From Burkholderia sp. WSM2232 (GTDB taxonomy: Bacteria > Pseudomonadota > Gammaproteobacteria > Burkholderiales > Burkholderiaceae), in the NCBI RefSeq assembly GCF_000472545.1, contig NZ_AWZV01000016.1, positions 104,764 through 168,763 on the forward strand: a stretch of DNA of 64,000 nucleotides. The letters are read 5' to 3'. Within the stretch, counting starts at the first letter, position 1. The number at the start of each line of letters is the position of its first letter. Positions 27,165 through 36,235 of the stretch are shown here, piece after piece. Below the pieces are notes generated by a model. It was not told the DNA's origin. It saw nothing but the letters and a program-made list of their open reading frames with translations, and searched no databases. The translations under genes were made by a program, and so were the position numbers.

Positions 27165-27592
27165 GCGCCGCCCGCAAGCCACTGAGCGCCAGCGCAACGG
27201 TCGAAGTGCCGTTTCACGATGTCGACGCGATGAACGTCTGCTGGCACGGTCATTACCTGAAGTACTTCGAGATTGGCCGCGCTGCGTTGCTGCGCGCGTT
27301 CGATTACGACTACCGCGAAATGCAGGCATCGGGTTATCTGTGGCCGATCGTGGAAGCGCACCTGAAGTACGTGCGTCCGGCCACGTATGGTCAGAAGATC
27401 GACGTGCGCACGCAGCTGCTCGAACACGAAAACCGCCTGAAAATAGGCTATGAAATTGTCGATTGCGCATCGGGCACGCGGCTCACGAAGGGCTACACGA
27501 TTCAGGTGGCGGTTCACGCAGCCACTCAGGAATTGCAGTTCGTGTCGCCGCCCGTGGTCTTCGAAAAGCTGGAGCGTGTATGGGGACCATGA
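27161..27592 (+). CDS. hot-dog thioesterase (ApeK-like)
   Basis: A 143-residue 4HBT-type thioesterase. HDVDAMNVCWHGHYLKYFE supplies the catalytic Asp and the hot-dog helix. The strands LKYVRPATYGQKIDV and RLTKGYTIQVAV complete the fold. In APE synthesis such an enzyme is thought to release or proofread ACP-bound intermediates. Start and stop codons overlap both neighbours (ATGA), tying it to the operon. Confidence 0.9.
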   Translation: MSAARKPLSASATVEVPFHDVDAMNVCWHGHYLKYFEIGRAALLRAFDYDYREMQASGYLWPIVEAHLKYVRPATYGQKIDVRTQLLEHENRLKIGYEIVDCASGTRLTKGYTIQVAVHAATQELQFVSPPVVFEKLERVWGP

Positions 27593-28248
27593 ATGTTCGC
27601 GGGCGGCTCGTCAAGGTGATATGCGTGGTCGCGTTGACGGGCGCGCCAGGCGTGGGCACAGCGCCGGTATCGGCGGCCGCCGCTGACGGCAATCCGGCAC
27701 TCGTCTCGCAGATCGCATCGCATCTCGCCGCGGCCAGGGGTGTGCGCGCGCAGTTCACGCAAACGCAAACGCTCGCCGCGATGAAGCAGCCGCTAATCAG
27801 CACCGGTTCTTTGCTGTTCCTGCGCGAGCGCGGCGTGATCTGGCAGATCGCGACGCCGTACAAGGCCACTTACGTGATTACCGACGCAGGCGTCGCCGAA
27901 CTCGACGCGCGCGGCCAGCGAGTCACCACACGCGGCGCGCAGGGCACGCGCGGCGTCGCGCAGGTGTCGAAGATGATGCGCGCGATGCTGGGCGGCGATC
28001 TGTCCGCACTGTATTCGCAGTTCGACGTGCAGGCCGAGGGCAGCGCCGCGAACTGGCGCATGCGGCTCACGCCGAATCAGCCGCAGATCGCGCAGTCCAT
28101 CAAGAGCATACAGATGAGCGGCGGCGACTACCTGCAGAACTTGCGCATTGCGCTCGCGAACGGCGACATCACGCAACTCGAATTCAGCAGAAGCGAGACG
28201 GTGAGCGAACCTGCGCCGGCCGAACGCAGCCTGCTCGGGGCGCCGTAA
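27589..28248 (+). CDS. LolA-like outer-membrane carrier protein (ApeL-like)
   Basis: A 219-residue exported protein with an N-terminal signal sequence (VKVICVVALTGAPG, Ala-rich cleavage region near residue 30). The following sheet resembles LolA: ARGVRAQFTQTQTLAAMKQPLISTGSLLF and ERGVIWQIATPYKATYVIT. It probably shuttles the lipidated polyene across the periplasm to the outer membrane. I picked ATG 27589, which overlaps the upstream stop. A second in-frame ATG nine bases earlier is possible. Confidence 0.87.
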   Translation: MNVRGRLVKVICVVALTGAPGVGTAPVSAAAADGNPALVSQIASHLAAARGVRAQFTQTQTLAAMKQPLISTGSLLFLRERGVIWQIATPYKATYVITDAGVAELDARGQRVTTRGAQGTRGVAQVSKMMRAMLGGDLSALYSQFDVQAEGSAANWRMRLTPNQPQIAQSIKSIQMSGGDYLQNLRIALANGDITQLEFSRSETVSEPAPAERSLLGAP

Positions 28249-30737
28249 TGGAATTGCTGCGCAGGTCCGCGAGGCAGACATGGGGCGTGCGCGCCGCCTG
28301 GCTCGTGCTCGCGCTCTCGGCGGCGCTGTATTGCGGCTGGCGTTTCGCGGGACCGTCGCCGTTGCAGACCAATTTTCTCGCGTTGTTGCCCGCGACCGAG
28401 GCCGACCCGGTTGCGGAGAAAGCCGTCGATACGCTCGCGAGCGCGCTTGGCGACCGTACGGTTTTTCTCGTCACCAGTCGCGACGACGCCCACGCGAAAG
28501 CGGCGGCCAAGCAGCTCGGCGCTGCACTGCAAAAGAGCGGCGCGTTCGCTTCGGTGACGGCGCAATTGCCGCCGTTCGATCTGTCGCGTATCGCGGCGCT
28601 GTACATGCCGCATCGCTTCGGTTTGCTCACGCCTGCCGACCGCGACGCAATCGCGGCCGCGCAGGCATCCGGCAGCACGTTGCATGACGCACTCGCTCAG
28701 CGCATCTACAACCCGTTGCGCGGCGGACTCACCACTTCGCTCGCCGACGATCCGTTCGGCTGGCTCGAACATTGGCTCGGCAATCTGCCGCTTGCCACCT
28801 CGAATCTCGAGCTCGAAGACGGCCTGCTCGTCTCCCACGTAGGCAACGCAACCAGCGTGCTGGTTGTAGCGACGCTGCCAGGCTCGGCCTATGAAAGCAG
28901 CACGCAACAGGCCGTGATCGCGGCGCTCTCGCAAGCCGAAAGCGAGCTCAAGCACACGTTCCCCGACGTTTCGGTGGCGCGAACCGGCGCAGTGTTCTAC
29001 GCCGAATCGGCGCGCAGTGCAGCGGAGAGCGAGGTGCATGTGATCGGCATGGCGTCGCTCGTCGGCATTGCGTTGCTGATGATGTGGGTGTTCCGCTCGC
29101 CGCGCCTGCTTCTGCTGGGTTTCGTTTCCACCGCGTTCGGCATTGTGTGCGCGCTGGCGGTCACGCTGCTGGTGTTCGACAAGCTGCATCTGCTGACGCT
29201 CGTGTTCGGCGCGAGTCTGATCGGCGAAGCGGTCGATTATTCGATCCAGTATTTCGTCGTCTATCTCGGTGCGGGCCGCGACTGGGATGCGCGTCGCGGC
29301 GCCCGTGCCGTGCGCCCTGCGTTGAGCGTGGCGCTTGCAACCAGCCTGCTCGGCTACGCGATTCTCATGTGGGTGCCGTTTCCCGCGCTCAAGCAGATTG
29401 CGTGCTTTGCGATGGCTGGCATCGTGACTGCGTTCGCCTCGGTAATGTGGCTGTTGCCCGCGCTGCTGCCGTACGCGCCCGAACGCAGTCCGCGGCGCCT
29501 CTTCGAGAGCGCCGCGCGCTTGCTCGGCGCGTGGCATCGGGTGATCGGCGGCAGGCGCGCGTGGCTTGTCGCTGCACTGTTGCTGATCGCCGCGCTTCCG
29601 GGCTGGCTGCGTCTTACCAGCGACGACGATATCCACCTGCTGACCCAGCGCGACCCGTCGCTCGTCGCCCAGGAAAACAAGGTGCGCGCGGCAGTGGGCG
29701 TGGATAACAGCGCGCAGTTTTTCGTCGTGCGCGGCGACACGCCGGAGATGGTGTTGCAGCGCGCCGAGGCGCTCGGCATGAAGCTCGACGCTCTGGACAG
29801 TACGGCGGACAGGATAGGCGGTTATCAGTCGGTCGCGCAGTTCGTGCCGTCCGCGCAGCAGCAGAATGAGAATCGCGCGTTGCTCGCGCAACATGTTTTC
29901 GCCGACCGTGCCGCATTGCGCGCCACGCTGCTGCAAGCGGGCTTCAAGGACGAAGTGGCCGATGCCTGGATCGCCGCGCAAGCAAGGCCGCAATCCCTTC
30001 TCACTGTGGACGAGTGGCTCGCCGCACCGTGGTCGCAACCATACCGGCACCTGTGGCTTGGCCAGGTTGGCCCCGCTGGCCACCTCGACGCGGCGAGTAA
30101 AGCGTATGCAGCGGTCGTGATCCCGCAAGGCGTGAGCCCGCGCAACGAGCCTGCGTTGATCGCCACGACGCGCTCTCTGCCGGGTGTCGTGTTCGTCGAC
30201 AAGGCCGCGAGCGTATCGAAGCTGTTCGGCGCGTATCGCGTGGACAGCGCGTGGTGGCTCGGCGGCGCACTGTCGCTCGTTCTCGCGCTGCTGATCGTGC
30301 GGTACGCCGCGCCGCGTTCGGCCTCGCGCAATCCAGCTGACGCACCCGACGCAGCGCCTGTCCTGCAACGTCTGCGCGGCGGCGTCGCAGTGACGTTGCC
30401 GGTGCTGCTGGCCATAGGTGTCACGCTCGCCGCATTCGGTTATGCACGCGTGCCGCTCAATCTGTTCAACTGGCTTGCGCTGATGCTCGTGCTGGGTGTC
30501 GGCGCGAATTACGCGGTGTTTCTGCGCGAAGGATGCTTGCGCGCGGACGCCGATCTGGGCGCGGTGTGGACCGGCGTGCTGCTGTCCGCGGCCACCACGC
30601 TGCTGTCGTTCGGCATGCTCGGCATGAGTGCGATGCCCGCATTGAAGAGCTTCGGCGCGACACTCGCGCTCGGCATTGCGGTGGCGGTGCTGCTCGCGCC
30701 GATCGGCATGCCATCGGAAATCAGGAGGGCCGCATGA
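28248..30737 (+). CDS. MMPL/RND family exporter (ApeM-like)
   Basis: An 829-residue inner-membrane exporter with two copies of a six-helix RND unit. The first helix is WLVLALSAALYCGW. Helices 2-6 cluster at ~260-410 with the GEAVDYSIQYFVVYL motif (family GxxxDY). The second set lies at ~660-825 with GVGANYAVFLREG. Periplasmic loops fill the gaps. It should flip or extract the finished polyene lipid for the LolA-like carrier encoded upstream. It overlaps both neighbours. The long minus-strand frame opposite is a shadow. Confidence 0.9.
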   Translation: MELLRRSARQTWGVRAAWLVLALSAALYCGWRFAGPSPLQTNFLALLPATEADPVAEKAVDTLASALGDRTVFLVTSRDDAHAKAAAKQLGAALQKSGAFASVTAQLPPFDLSRIAALYMPHRFGLLTPADRDAIAAAQASGSTLHDALAQRIYNPLRGGLTTSLADDPFGWLEHWLGNLPLATSNLELEDGLLVSHVGNATSVLVVATLPGSAYESSTQQAVIAALSQAESELKHTFPDVSVARTGAVFYAESARSAAESEVHVIGMASLVGIALLMMWVFRSPRLLLLGFVSTAFGIVCALAVTLLVFDKLHLLTLVFGASLIGEAVDYSIQYFVVYLGAGRDWDARRGARAVRPALSVALATSLLGYAILMWVPFPALKQIACFAMAGIVTAFASVMWLLPALLPYAPERSPRRLFESAARLLGAWHRVIGGRRAWLVAALLLIAALPGWLRLTSDDDIHLLTQRDPSLVAQENKVRAAVGVDNSAQFFVVRGDTPEMVLQRAEALGMKLDALDSTADRIGGYQSVAQFVPSAQQQNENRALLAQHVFADRAALRATLLQAGFKDEVADAWIAAQARPQSLLTVDEWLAAPWSQPYRHLWLGQVGPAGHLDAASKAYAAVVIPQGVSPRNEPALIATTRSLPGVVFVDKAASVSKLFGAYRVDSAWWLGGALSLVLALLIVRYAAPRSASRNPADAPDAAPVLQRLRGGVAVTLPVLLAIGVTLAAFGYARVPLNLFNWLALMLVLGVGANYAVFLREGCLRADADLGAVWTGVLLSAATTLLSFGMLGMSAMPALKSFGATLALGIAVAVLLAPIGMPSEIRRAA

Positions 30738-31918
30738 AAGCGCCATCAGTCTATTTGCACGCGCTCGGCATGATCAATGCGCTCGGCGGCGACCTCGACA
30801 GCATCGTGCCGGCCCTCGCGGCGACCGACGCACGCGGCATGACGACCATGCATACGGGAATCGGCGACGCGTTTGTCGGCAGCGTGGTGACGCCGCTCGA
30901 ACTCGCGCCCCCCGCGGATCTCGCACGCTACGACTGCCGCAACAACCGCCTGCTGCTGGCCGCTCTCGCGCAGATCGCGCCGGCCGTGGACGCGGCGCGC
31001 GAGCGTTATGGCGTGGATCGGATCGGCGTGGTGCTCGGAACCAGCACCTCGGGTATCGAAGCCGCCGAGGCCGCGTTCGTCTATCAGGCACAAGCGGGCG
31101 AGCTGCCCCCGAACTTCAATTACCGGCAGATGGAGATCGGCACGGCCGCGCCGTTCGCGGCGGCGGCCCTGGGCGTAAAGGGTCCGGCGTATACCATTTC
31201 GACCGCGTGCACGTCGAGCGCCAAGGCATTTGCATCGGCACAGCGTTTGTTGCAATTGCAACTATGCGACGCCGTGGTGGTGGGCGGCGTCGATTCGTTA
31301 TGCGAGCTGACCGTGCAAGGCTTCGCTTCGCTCGAGTCGACGAGCGGCACGCGCAGCAATCCGCTGAGCCGCAATCGTTGCGGCATCAACGTGGGCGAAG
31401 GCGCGGCCGTGTTCCTGATGAGCCGCGACGAAGCCGCGGTGCGTCTTGCAGGTGTCGGTGAATCGAGCGACGCTCACCACATTTCGTCGCCGGACCCGCA
31501 AGGCGTCGGCGGCGAACTCGCGTTGCGCGCGGCGCTCGCGGATGCGGGTCTCGCGCCGTCGTCTATCGGCTATGTGAACCTGCACGCCACGGCGACGCGC
31601 AAGAACGACGAGATGGAAGCGAGGCTCATGTCGCGTGTGTTTCCCGATGGCGTCGCGACGAGCGGCACCAAGCCGTTGACGGGGCATCAACTGGGCGCAG
31701 CGGGCGCCACCGAACTCGGCTTCGCATGGCTCACGCTCGCGCGCGAAGACGTACCGCTGCCGCGCCATGTGTGGGACGGTGAGGCAGACGCGGCGCTGCC
31801 GCCGCTCGACCTGGTCGAGAGCGAACGGTTCTTGCCGCGCGGCGCCGGCCCGCGTTACGCAATGAGCAACTCGTTTGCGTTCGGCGGCAGCAACGTCAGT
31901 CTGATTCTTGCAGGATGA
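30734..31918 (+). CDS. beta-ketoacyl-ACP synthase (ApeO-like)
   Basis: A 394-residue condensing enzyme. The nucleophile is Cys159 in STACTSSA. The two His lie in LHATATRKND and GHQLGAAGATE, so the Cys-His-His set is complete. The LHATATRKND block departs slightly from the usual NAHGTST. It is the expected active partner of the Cys-less KS at the head of the operon. Starts at ATG 30734, overlapping the exporter stop. Confidence 0.9.
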   Translation: MKAPSVYLHALGMINALGGDLDSIVPALAATDARGMTTMHTGIGDAFVGSVVTPLELAPPADLARYDCRNNRLLLAALAQIAPAVDAARERYGVDRIGVVLGTSTSGIEAAEAAFVYQAQAGELPPNFNYRQMEIGTAAPFAAAALGVKGPAYTISTACTSSAKAFASAQRLLQLQLCDAVVVGGVDSLCELTVQGFASLESTSGTRSNPLSRNRCGINVGEGAAVFLMSRDEAAVRLAGVGESSDAHHISSPDPQGVGGELALRAALADAGLAPSSIGYVNLHATATRKNDEMEARLMSRVFPDGVATSGTKPLTGHQLGAAGATELGFAWLTLAREDVPLPRHVWDGEADAALPPLDLVESERFLPRGAGPRYAMSNSFAFGGSNVSLILAG

Positions 31919-32409
31919 GCGCAATGAATCAGATGCGAAGCACCGAAGAACTGTTGCAGCAGCCGATTGAAGCGATCATCCCGCATCGCGGCACCATGTT
32001 GCTGATCGACGGCGTGAACAGTTTCACCGATGAGACGCTGTGCGCGCGCGCCACGGTGCATGGCGATGCGTGGTACGCCGACGCAGAAGGCGCGATGCCC
32101 GCGTGGATCGGCATTGAGCTGATGGCGCAGGCCATCGCCGCGCACGTCGCGCTGGTGGCGATGCGCGGCGGCGGGCGGGCGCGGCCCGGCGTGCTGCTCG
32201 GTTCGCGCAGCTACAAGGCACTGCAACCGGCGTTTGCGCGCGGCGCGCAGTTGCTGGTTCGCGCGACGGAACTGCTGCGTAGCGACGAAGGCCACGCAGC
32301 CTACGAATGCACGATTCACGACGGCGACATGTGTTGCGCCGAGGCTGTGATCAAGGTGTTCCAGCCGTCCGATTTTCAGTCATTCATTGAGGGGAGTTTC
32401 AGTTCATGA
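31915..32409 (+). CDS. 3-hydroxyacyl-ACP dehydratase (ApeP-like)
   Basis: A 164-residue FabA/FabZ-like dehydratase. IIPHRGTMLLID (His24) is the catalytic segment, followed by WIGIELMAQAIAAHVAL, the central helix. In Xenorhabdus ApeP works as a heterodimer with ApeI. Here the ApeI part is fused to the ligase at 22125, so the two halves are encoded far apart within the operon. It overlaps neighbours by 4 bases on each side. Confidence 0.89.
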   Translation: MSAMNQMRSTEELLQQPIEAIIPHRGTMLLIDGVNSFTDETLCARATVHGDAWYADAEGAMPAWIGIELMAQAIAAHVALVAMRGGGRARPGVLLGSRSYKALQPAFARGAQLLVRATELLRSDEGHAAYECTIHDGDMCCAEAVIKVFQPSDFQSFIEGSFSS

Positions 32410-33131
32410 GCCGGCGTGTTCTCGTTACCGGCGCAAGCCGCGGCATTGGCCGCGCGATTGCGTACCAGTTGGCCGCCGACGGCTTCGAGGTGTCCGTGCA
32501 TTGCCGCACGGGACGCGCCGAAGCCGAAGCGGTCGCAACGGGCATCGCCGCGAAAGGCGGCACTGCGCGCGTGCTGCAGTTCGACGTGCGCGAACGCGCC
32601 GTGTGCCGCGAAGTGCTCGAAGCGGATGTCGCCGCACACGGCCCGTACTACGGCATAGTGTGCAGCGCGGGCGTGACGCGCGACGCCGCGTTTCCCGCGC
32701 TCACCGAAGAAGACTGGGACGTGGTGATCGAAACCGGTCTCGACTCGTTCTACAACGTCGTGCATCCGCTGACCATGCCGATGGTGCGCGCACGCAAGGG
32801 CGGGCGCATCGTGACCATCGCGTCGGTGTCCGGCGTGATGGGCAATCGCGGCCAGGTGAACTACAGCGCGGCGAAGGCGGGGCTGATCGGCGCGACCAAG
32901 GCGCTCGCGGTGGAACTCGCGTCGCGCAACATCACCGTGAATTGCGTGGCGCCGGGGTTGATCGAAACCGGCATGCTCGACGAGATGCCGCTCGAGCACG
33001 CACTCAAAACGGTGCCGATGAACCGCGTCGGTCAGCCTGCGGAAGTGGCGTCGGTGGTCGGCTTCCTGATGTCGGACGCGGCCTCGTATGTCACGCGCCA
33101 GGTGATCGGCGTCAACGGCGGGATGGTCTGA
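32406..33131 (+). CDS. 3-oxoacyl-ACP reductase (ApeQ-like, FabG family)
   Basis: A 241-residue short-chain dehydrogenase. The NADPH site TGASRGIG is at residues 8-15, the NAG-type motif is CSAGVTRD, catalytic Ser lies in ASVSGVMG, and YSAAK supplies Tyr and Lys. It reduces the beta-keto group after each elongation. With the dehydratase and KS pair it completes the iterative cycle that leaves each added unit as a conjugated double bond. No enoyl reductase gene is present, as expected for a polyene. Confidence 0.93.
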   Translation: MSRRVLVTGASRGIGRAIAYQLAADGFEVSVHCRTGRAEAEAVATGIAAKGGTARVLQFDVRERAVCREVLEADVAAHGPYYGIVCSAGVTRDAAFPALTEEDWDVVIETGLDSFYNVVHPLTMPMVRARKGGRIVTIASVSGVMGNRGQVNYSAAKAGLIGATKALAVELASRNITVNCVAPGLIETGMLDEMPLEHALKTVPMNRVGQPAEVASVVGFLMSDAASYVTRQVIGVNGGMV

Positions 33132-34357
33132 TGAAGCGAGTCGTCATTACCGGCATGGGCGGCGTCACGGCGCTCGGCGACAACTGGGACGCCATCGAAG
33201 CTCGCCTGAAGAGCGGCGCGAACGCGGTGCGGCGCATGCCCGAGTGGGACTACTTCGAATCGCTGCATACGCGGCTCGCGTGTCCGTTGCCCGGCTTCGT
33301 CACGCCCGCGCATTATCCGCGCAAAAAAACGCGTTCGATGGGGCCCGTCTCGCTCTATTCGGTGCGCGCCAGCGAACTCGCGCTAGCCGACGCGGGCCTT
33401 GCCGACGACGCCAGCATCAAGGACGGCCGCATGGGCGTCGCGTATGGTTCGTCGTCGGGTTCCGTGCAGCCGATTCGCGCGTTCGGCACGATGCTCGAAA
33501 CCGGCTCGATGAGCGACGTCACGTCGAACAGCTACGTGCAGATGATGCCGCACACGGCCGCCGTCAACGTGAGCCTGTTCTGGGACCTGAAGGGGCGCAT
33601 CATTCCGACCTCGTGCGCGTGCGCGTCGGGCAGCCAGGCGATCGGCTACGCGTATGAAGCGATTCAGAGCGGCAAGCAGACGCTGATGCTCGCAGGCGGC
33701 GCCGAAGAACTGTCAGGGCCGGCCGTTGCCGTATTCGACACCTTGTACGCGACCAGCACGCGCAACGACGAGCCGCACCTCACGCCGCGTCCTTTCGATG
33801 CCGCGCGCGACGGCCTCGTGGTCGGCGAAGGCGCGGCCACGCTGGTGCTCGAGGAATACGAACACGCGCTCGCGCGCGGTGCGCGGATTCATGCGGAAAT
33901 CGTGGGCTTTGGCTGCAATTCCGACGGCGCGCATATGACCCAGCCGACCGCCGAAACGATGGCGCTCGCCATGCAGCTTGCGCTCGCGGACGCGCAGCTT
34001 CCGCCCGAGGCCATTGCCTACGTGAACGCGCATGGCACCTCCACCGATCGCGGCGATATTGCCGAAAGCCATGCGACCTCGCAGACGTTCGGCGAGCGCA
34101 TGCCGATCAGTTCGCTCAAGAGCTATGTGGGCCATACGCTCGGCGCCTGCGGCGCGCTCGAAGCGTGGTGGACCATCGAGATGATGAAGCGCAACTGGTA
34201 CGCGCCTACGTTGAATCTGCACGACGTGGACCCCGCTTGCGCGCCGCTCGACTACATCGTCGGCGCGGGCCGGGAGATCGATGCGCAGTTCGTGATGAGC
34301 AACAACTTCGCATTCGGCGGGATCAATACGTCGCTTATCTTCAGGCGCGTTCAATGA
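33131..34357 (+). CDS. beta-ketoacyl-ACP synthase (ApeR-like)
   Basis: A 408-residue FabF/FabB-type KS starting KRVVITGMGGVTALGDN. The nucleophile lies in PTSCACASGSQ, and the two His in NAHGTSTDRGD and GHTLGACGALE are canonical. The protein is the most orthodox KS of the four in the cluster. In Xenorhabdus the KS at this position (ApeR) is reported to start elongation. That function is inferred here from position. The start overlaps the KR stop (TGATG). Confidence 0.92.
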   Translation: MKRVVITGMGGVTALGDNWDAIEARLKSGANAVRRMPEWDYFESLHTRLACPLPGFVTPAHYPRKKTRSMGPVSLYSVRASELALADAGLADDASIKDGRMGVAYGSSSGSVQPIRAFGTMLETGSMSDVTSNSYVQMMPHTAAVNVSLFWDLKGRIIPTSCACASGSQAIGYAYEAIQSGKQTLMLAGGAEELSGPAVAVFDTLYATSTRNDEPHLTPRPFDAARDGLVVGEGAATLVLEEYEHALARGARIHAEIVGFGCNSDGAHMTQPTAETMALAMQLALADAQLPPEAIAYVNAHGTSTDRGDIAESHATSQTFGERMPISSLKSYVGHTLGACGALEAWWTIEMMKRNWYAPTLNLHDVDPACAPLDYIVGAGREIDAQFVMSNNFAFGGINTSLIFRRVQ

Positions 34358-35700
34358 GCGTGAAGCTGCAACGCGTGGTGGTGACCGGCATGGGCATCGC
34401 GTCGTGCCTCGGCAACACGCTCGACGAAGTGTCCGCCGCATTGCGCGCGGGGACATCGCGTATAGAACGGATCGACGCCTGGCGCGAGCGCGGTTTCGCC
34501 TCGCAGGTGGCGGGCGTTGCTTCGCTTGCGAACGAGCCGCCGTTCGAGCGCAAGCTCGAGCGCTTCATGGGCGACACCGCGCGCCTCGCCTGTCATGCCG
34601 CGAGGAAGGCCATCGACGATGCAAGGCTCGACGCCGCCATGCTGCGCTCGCCGCTCGCGGGTGCGGTGATCGGCTCGGGCGTCGGCAGCATGGCGAGCTA
34701 TGACGCGGCGATGACGGTTGCGCGCACGCGCGGCGTCGAGAAAGTGCCGCCCTACACGGTGCCGCACGCGATGAGCAGCACCGCTTCGGCGAATGTTGCC
34801 CAGGTGTTCGGGCTAGAGGGCGTCAGCTATTCGCCGTCGTCGGCATGCACGACCTCGGCGCTCGCGATTGGCCAGGCGATGCAGCTGATCCAGACCGGCC
34901 GCCAGCAAATCGTGTTGGCGGGCGGCAGCGAGTCGCTGCACGACAACATGACGCTGATGTTCGACGCAATGGGCGCGCTGTCGCGGCGTTTCAACGACAC
35001 GCCGCAACGCGCGTCGCGTCCTTACGACAGCGCGCGCGACGGTTTCGTGATCGCGTCGGGCGGCGGTGTGCTGGTTCTCGAAGCGCTGGACCACGCGTTG
35101 GCGCGCGGCGCGCGCATCTATGCGGAACTAACCGGATTCGGCGATTGCACCGACGCCGGCATGGTCACGCCGCGCGCGGCGGGCATCGCGCGTGCGATGC
35201 GCGGGGCGCTGAGCCAGACGTCGCGCGGTAAAACGGGCGGTACAACCAGCGGCATGAGGAGCGGTACAACGAGCGGTACAACGAGCGGCATAACGGGTGG
35301 CTTAACGAACGACATAGCCGGAGAAGCCGCCGCGCGCCCCGACTACATCAACACCCACGCGCCCTCCACGCCGCTCGGCGATGTAGAGGAACTGCGCGCG
35401 TTGCAGCAGGTGTTCGGCAGCGAACCGGGGCACGGCCTGCCGGCGTTTTCGTCGACCAAGGGCATGACCGGGCATCCCCTTGGCGCATGCGGCGCACACG
35501 AGGCGATCTACACGTTGCTGATGATGCGCGACGGCTTCATCGCGGGAACGACGGGAATAGAAACCGCGGAGCCGCAAACGCACGGCATGCCGCTCGTGCG
35601 CGAGACGCGCGAGGCGCGCATCCAGACGGCCATGTCGCTGTCATTCGGCTTTGGCGGAAGTTGTGCAAGTCTGATGTTCGAAGCATGGCAGGACGGCTGA
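34354..35700 (+). CDS. additional beta-ketoacyl-ACP synthase with repeat insertion
   Basis: A fourth KS homologue of 448 residues. It has Cys in SSACTTSALAIG and His in GHPLGACGAHE. The first His block reads NTHAPSTPLGD, a FabB-like variant of NAHGTST. Residues ~290-321 hold an insert of Gly-Thr-Thr-Ser-type units, encoded by a 12-bp tandem array, just before the His block. The insertion point is a surface loop in KS structures, so the enzyme is probably still folded. Last gene of the overlapped operon. Confidence 0.88.
   Translation: MSVKLQRVVVTGMGIASCLGNTLDEVSAALRAGTSRIERIDAWRERGFASQVAGVASLANEPPFERKLERFMGDTARLACHAARKAIDDARLDAAMLRSPLAGAVIGSGVGSMASYDAAMTVARTRGVEKVPPYTVPHAMSSTASANVAQVFGLEGVSYSPSSACTTSALAIGQAMQLIQTGRQQIVLAGGSESLHDNMTLMFDAMGALSRRFNDTPQRASRPYDSARDGFVIASGGGVLVLEALDHALARGARIYAELTGFGDCTDAGMVTPRAAGIARAMRGALSQTSRGKTGGTTSGMRSGTTSGTTSGITGGLTNDIAGEAAARPDYINTHAPSTPLGDVEELRALQQVFGSEPGHGLPAFSSTKGMTGHPLGACGAHEAIYTLLMMRDGFIAGTTGIETAEPQTHGMPLVRETREARIQTAMSLSFGFGGSCASLMFEAWQDG
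35225..35308 (+). repeat. 7 x 12-bp tandem repeat in the fourth KS
   Basis: Seven units related to GCGGTACAACGA. Two adjacent units are identical and the rest differ by 1-5 bases. Each encodes a Gly-x-Thr/Arg-Ser/Gly tetrapeptide. Confidence 0.88.
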
Positions 35701-35734
35701 ACCGGCCGCAATTTAAAACAACGAGGGCAGAACA

Positions 35735-36169
35735 ATGAAAACGACCATTAAACGGGCCGCAATGCTGAGTGCATTGACGATTGCAGCGGCGACACTAGCG
35801 GGTTGCGCGACGCAGGTGAAATCGCTGCCGCTCGCAGCGGCGGGTGGCGAGTCGCGCGGCGGCGTGCCGGTGTATTTCGGCGAGCAGAACCATCCCGCAG
35901 TGAAGACGGATCTCGGCAACGTGTCGTACTCCGTGCGCATTGCCCGCAAGGTCGCGGCTCCCGACGAAGCATGCCGCGAAGCGCTTGCCGAAGCTGTCGG
36001 CAAACTGCGCGCGGCGGCACGCGAGCGCGGCGCGAATGCCGTGATCGACATCGGCACGCGCTTTCACAGCAGCGAGAGCAACTCGTCGCGCGAATTCACC
36101 TGCGGCGTGAGCCCGAGCGCGGCGGCCATCGCTGTAAGCGGAAAGCTCGTGCTGCTCGAAGCGAACTGA
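35735..36169 (+). CDS. APE-associated lipoprotein, paralogue A
   Basis: A 144-residue protein with signal peptide and lipobox LAGC (Cys24), so membrane-anchored. The mature part carries the pattern ACREAL...LRAAARERGANAVIDI and, near the end, SREFTCGVSPSA. The same pattern occurs in the next gene. The GANAVI helix-strand step recalls YbjQ-like proteins. Homologues in APE clusters (ApeA position) are often labelled excinuclease ATPase subunit, but no P-loop or ABC motif is present, so that name is wrong for this sequence. The role in pigment assembly is unknown. Starts 34 bases after the KS operon. Confidence 0.72.
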   Translation: MKTTIKRAAMLSALTIAAATLAGCATQVKSLPLAAAGGESRGGVPVYFGEQNHPAVKTDLGNVSYSVRIARKVAAPDEACREALAEAVGKLRAAARERGANAVIDIGTRFHSSESNSSREFTCGVSPSAAAIAVSGKLVLLEAN

Positions 36170-36235
36170 ACCGCTCTCGTGCCTGTGCAGTAAATGTGGA
36201 ATCGTAAAACTAACAACAACCGTGAAGGAGTATCA

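Noticed and set aside
28128..30746. 872-codon open frame antisense to the MMPL exporter
   Set aside because: The composition is Arg/Gln/His-rich with no membrane segments. The opposite strand encodes a canonical RND exporter within an overlapped operon.
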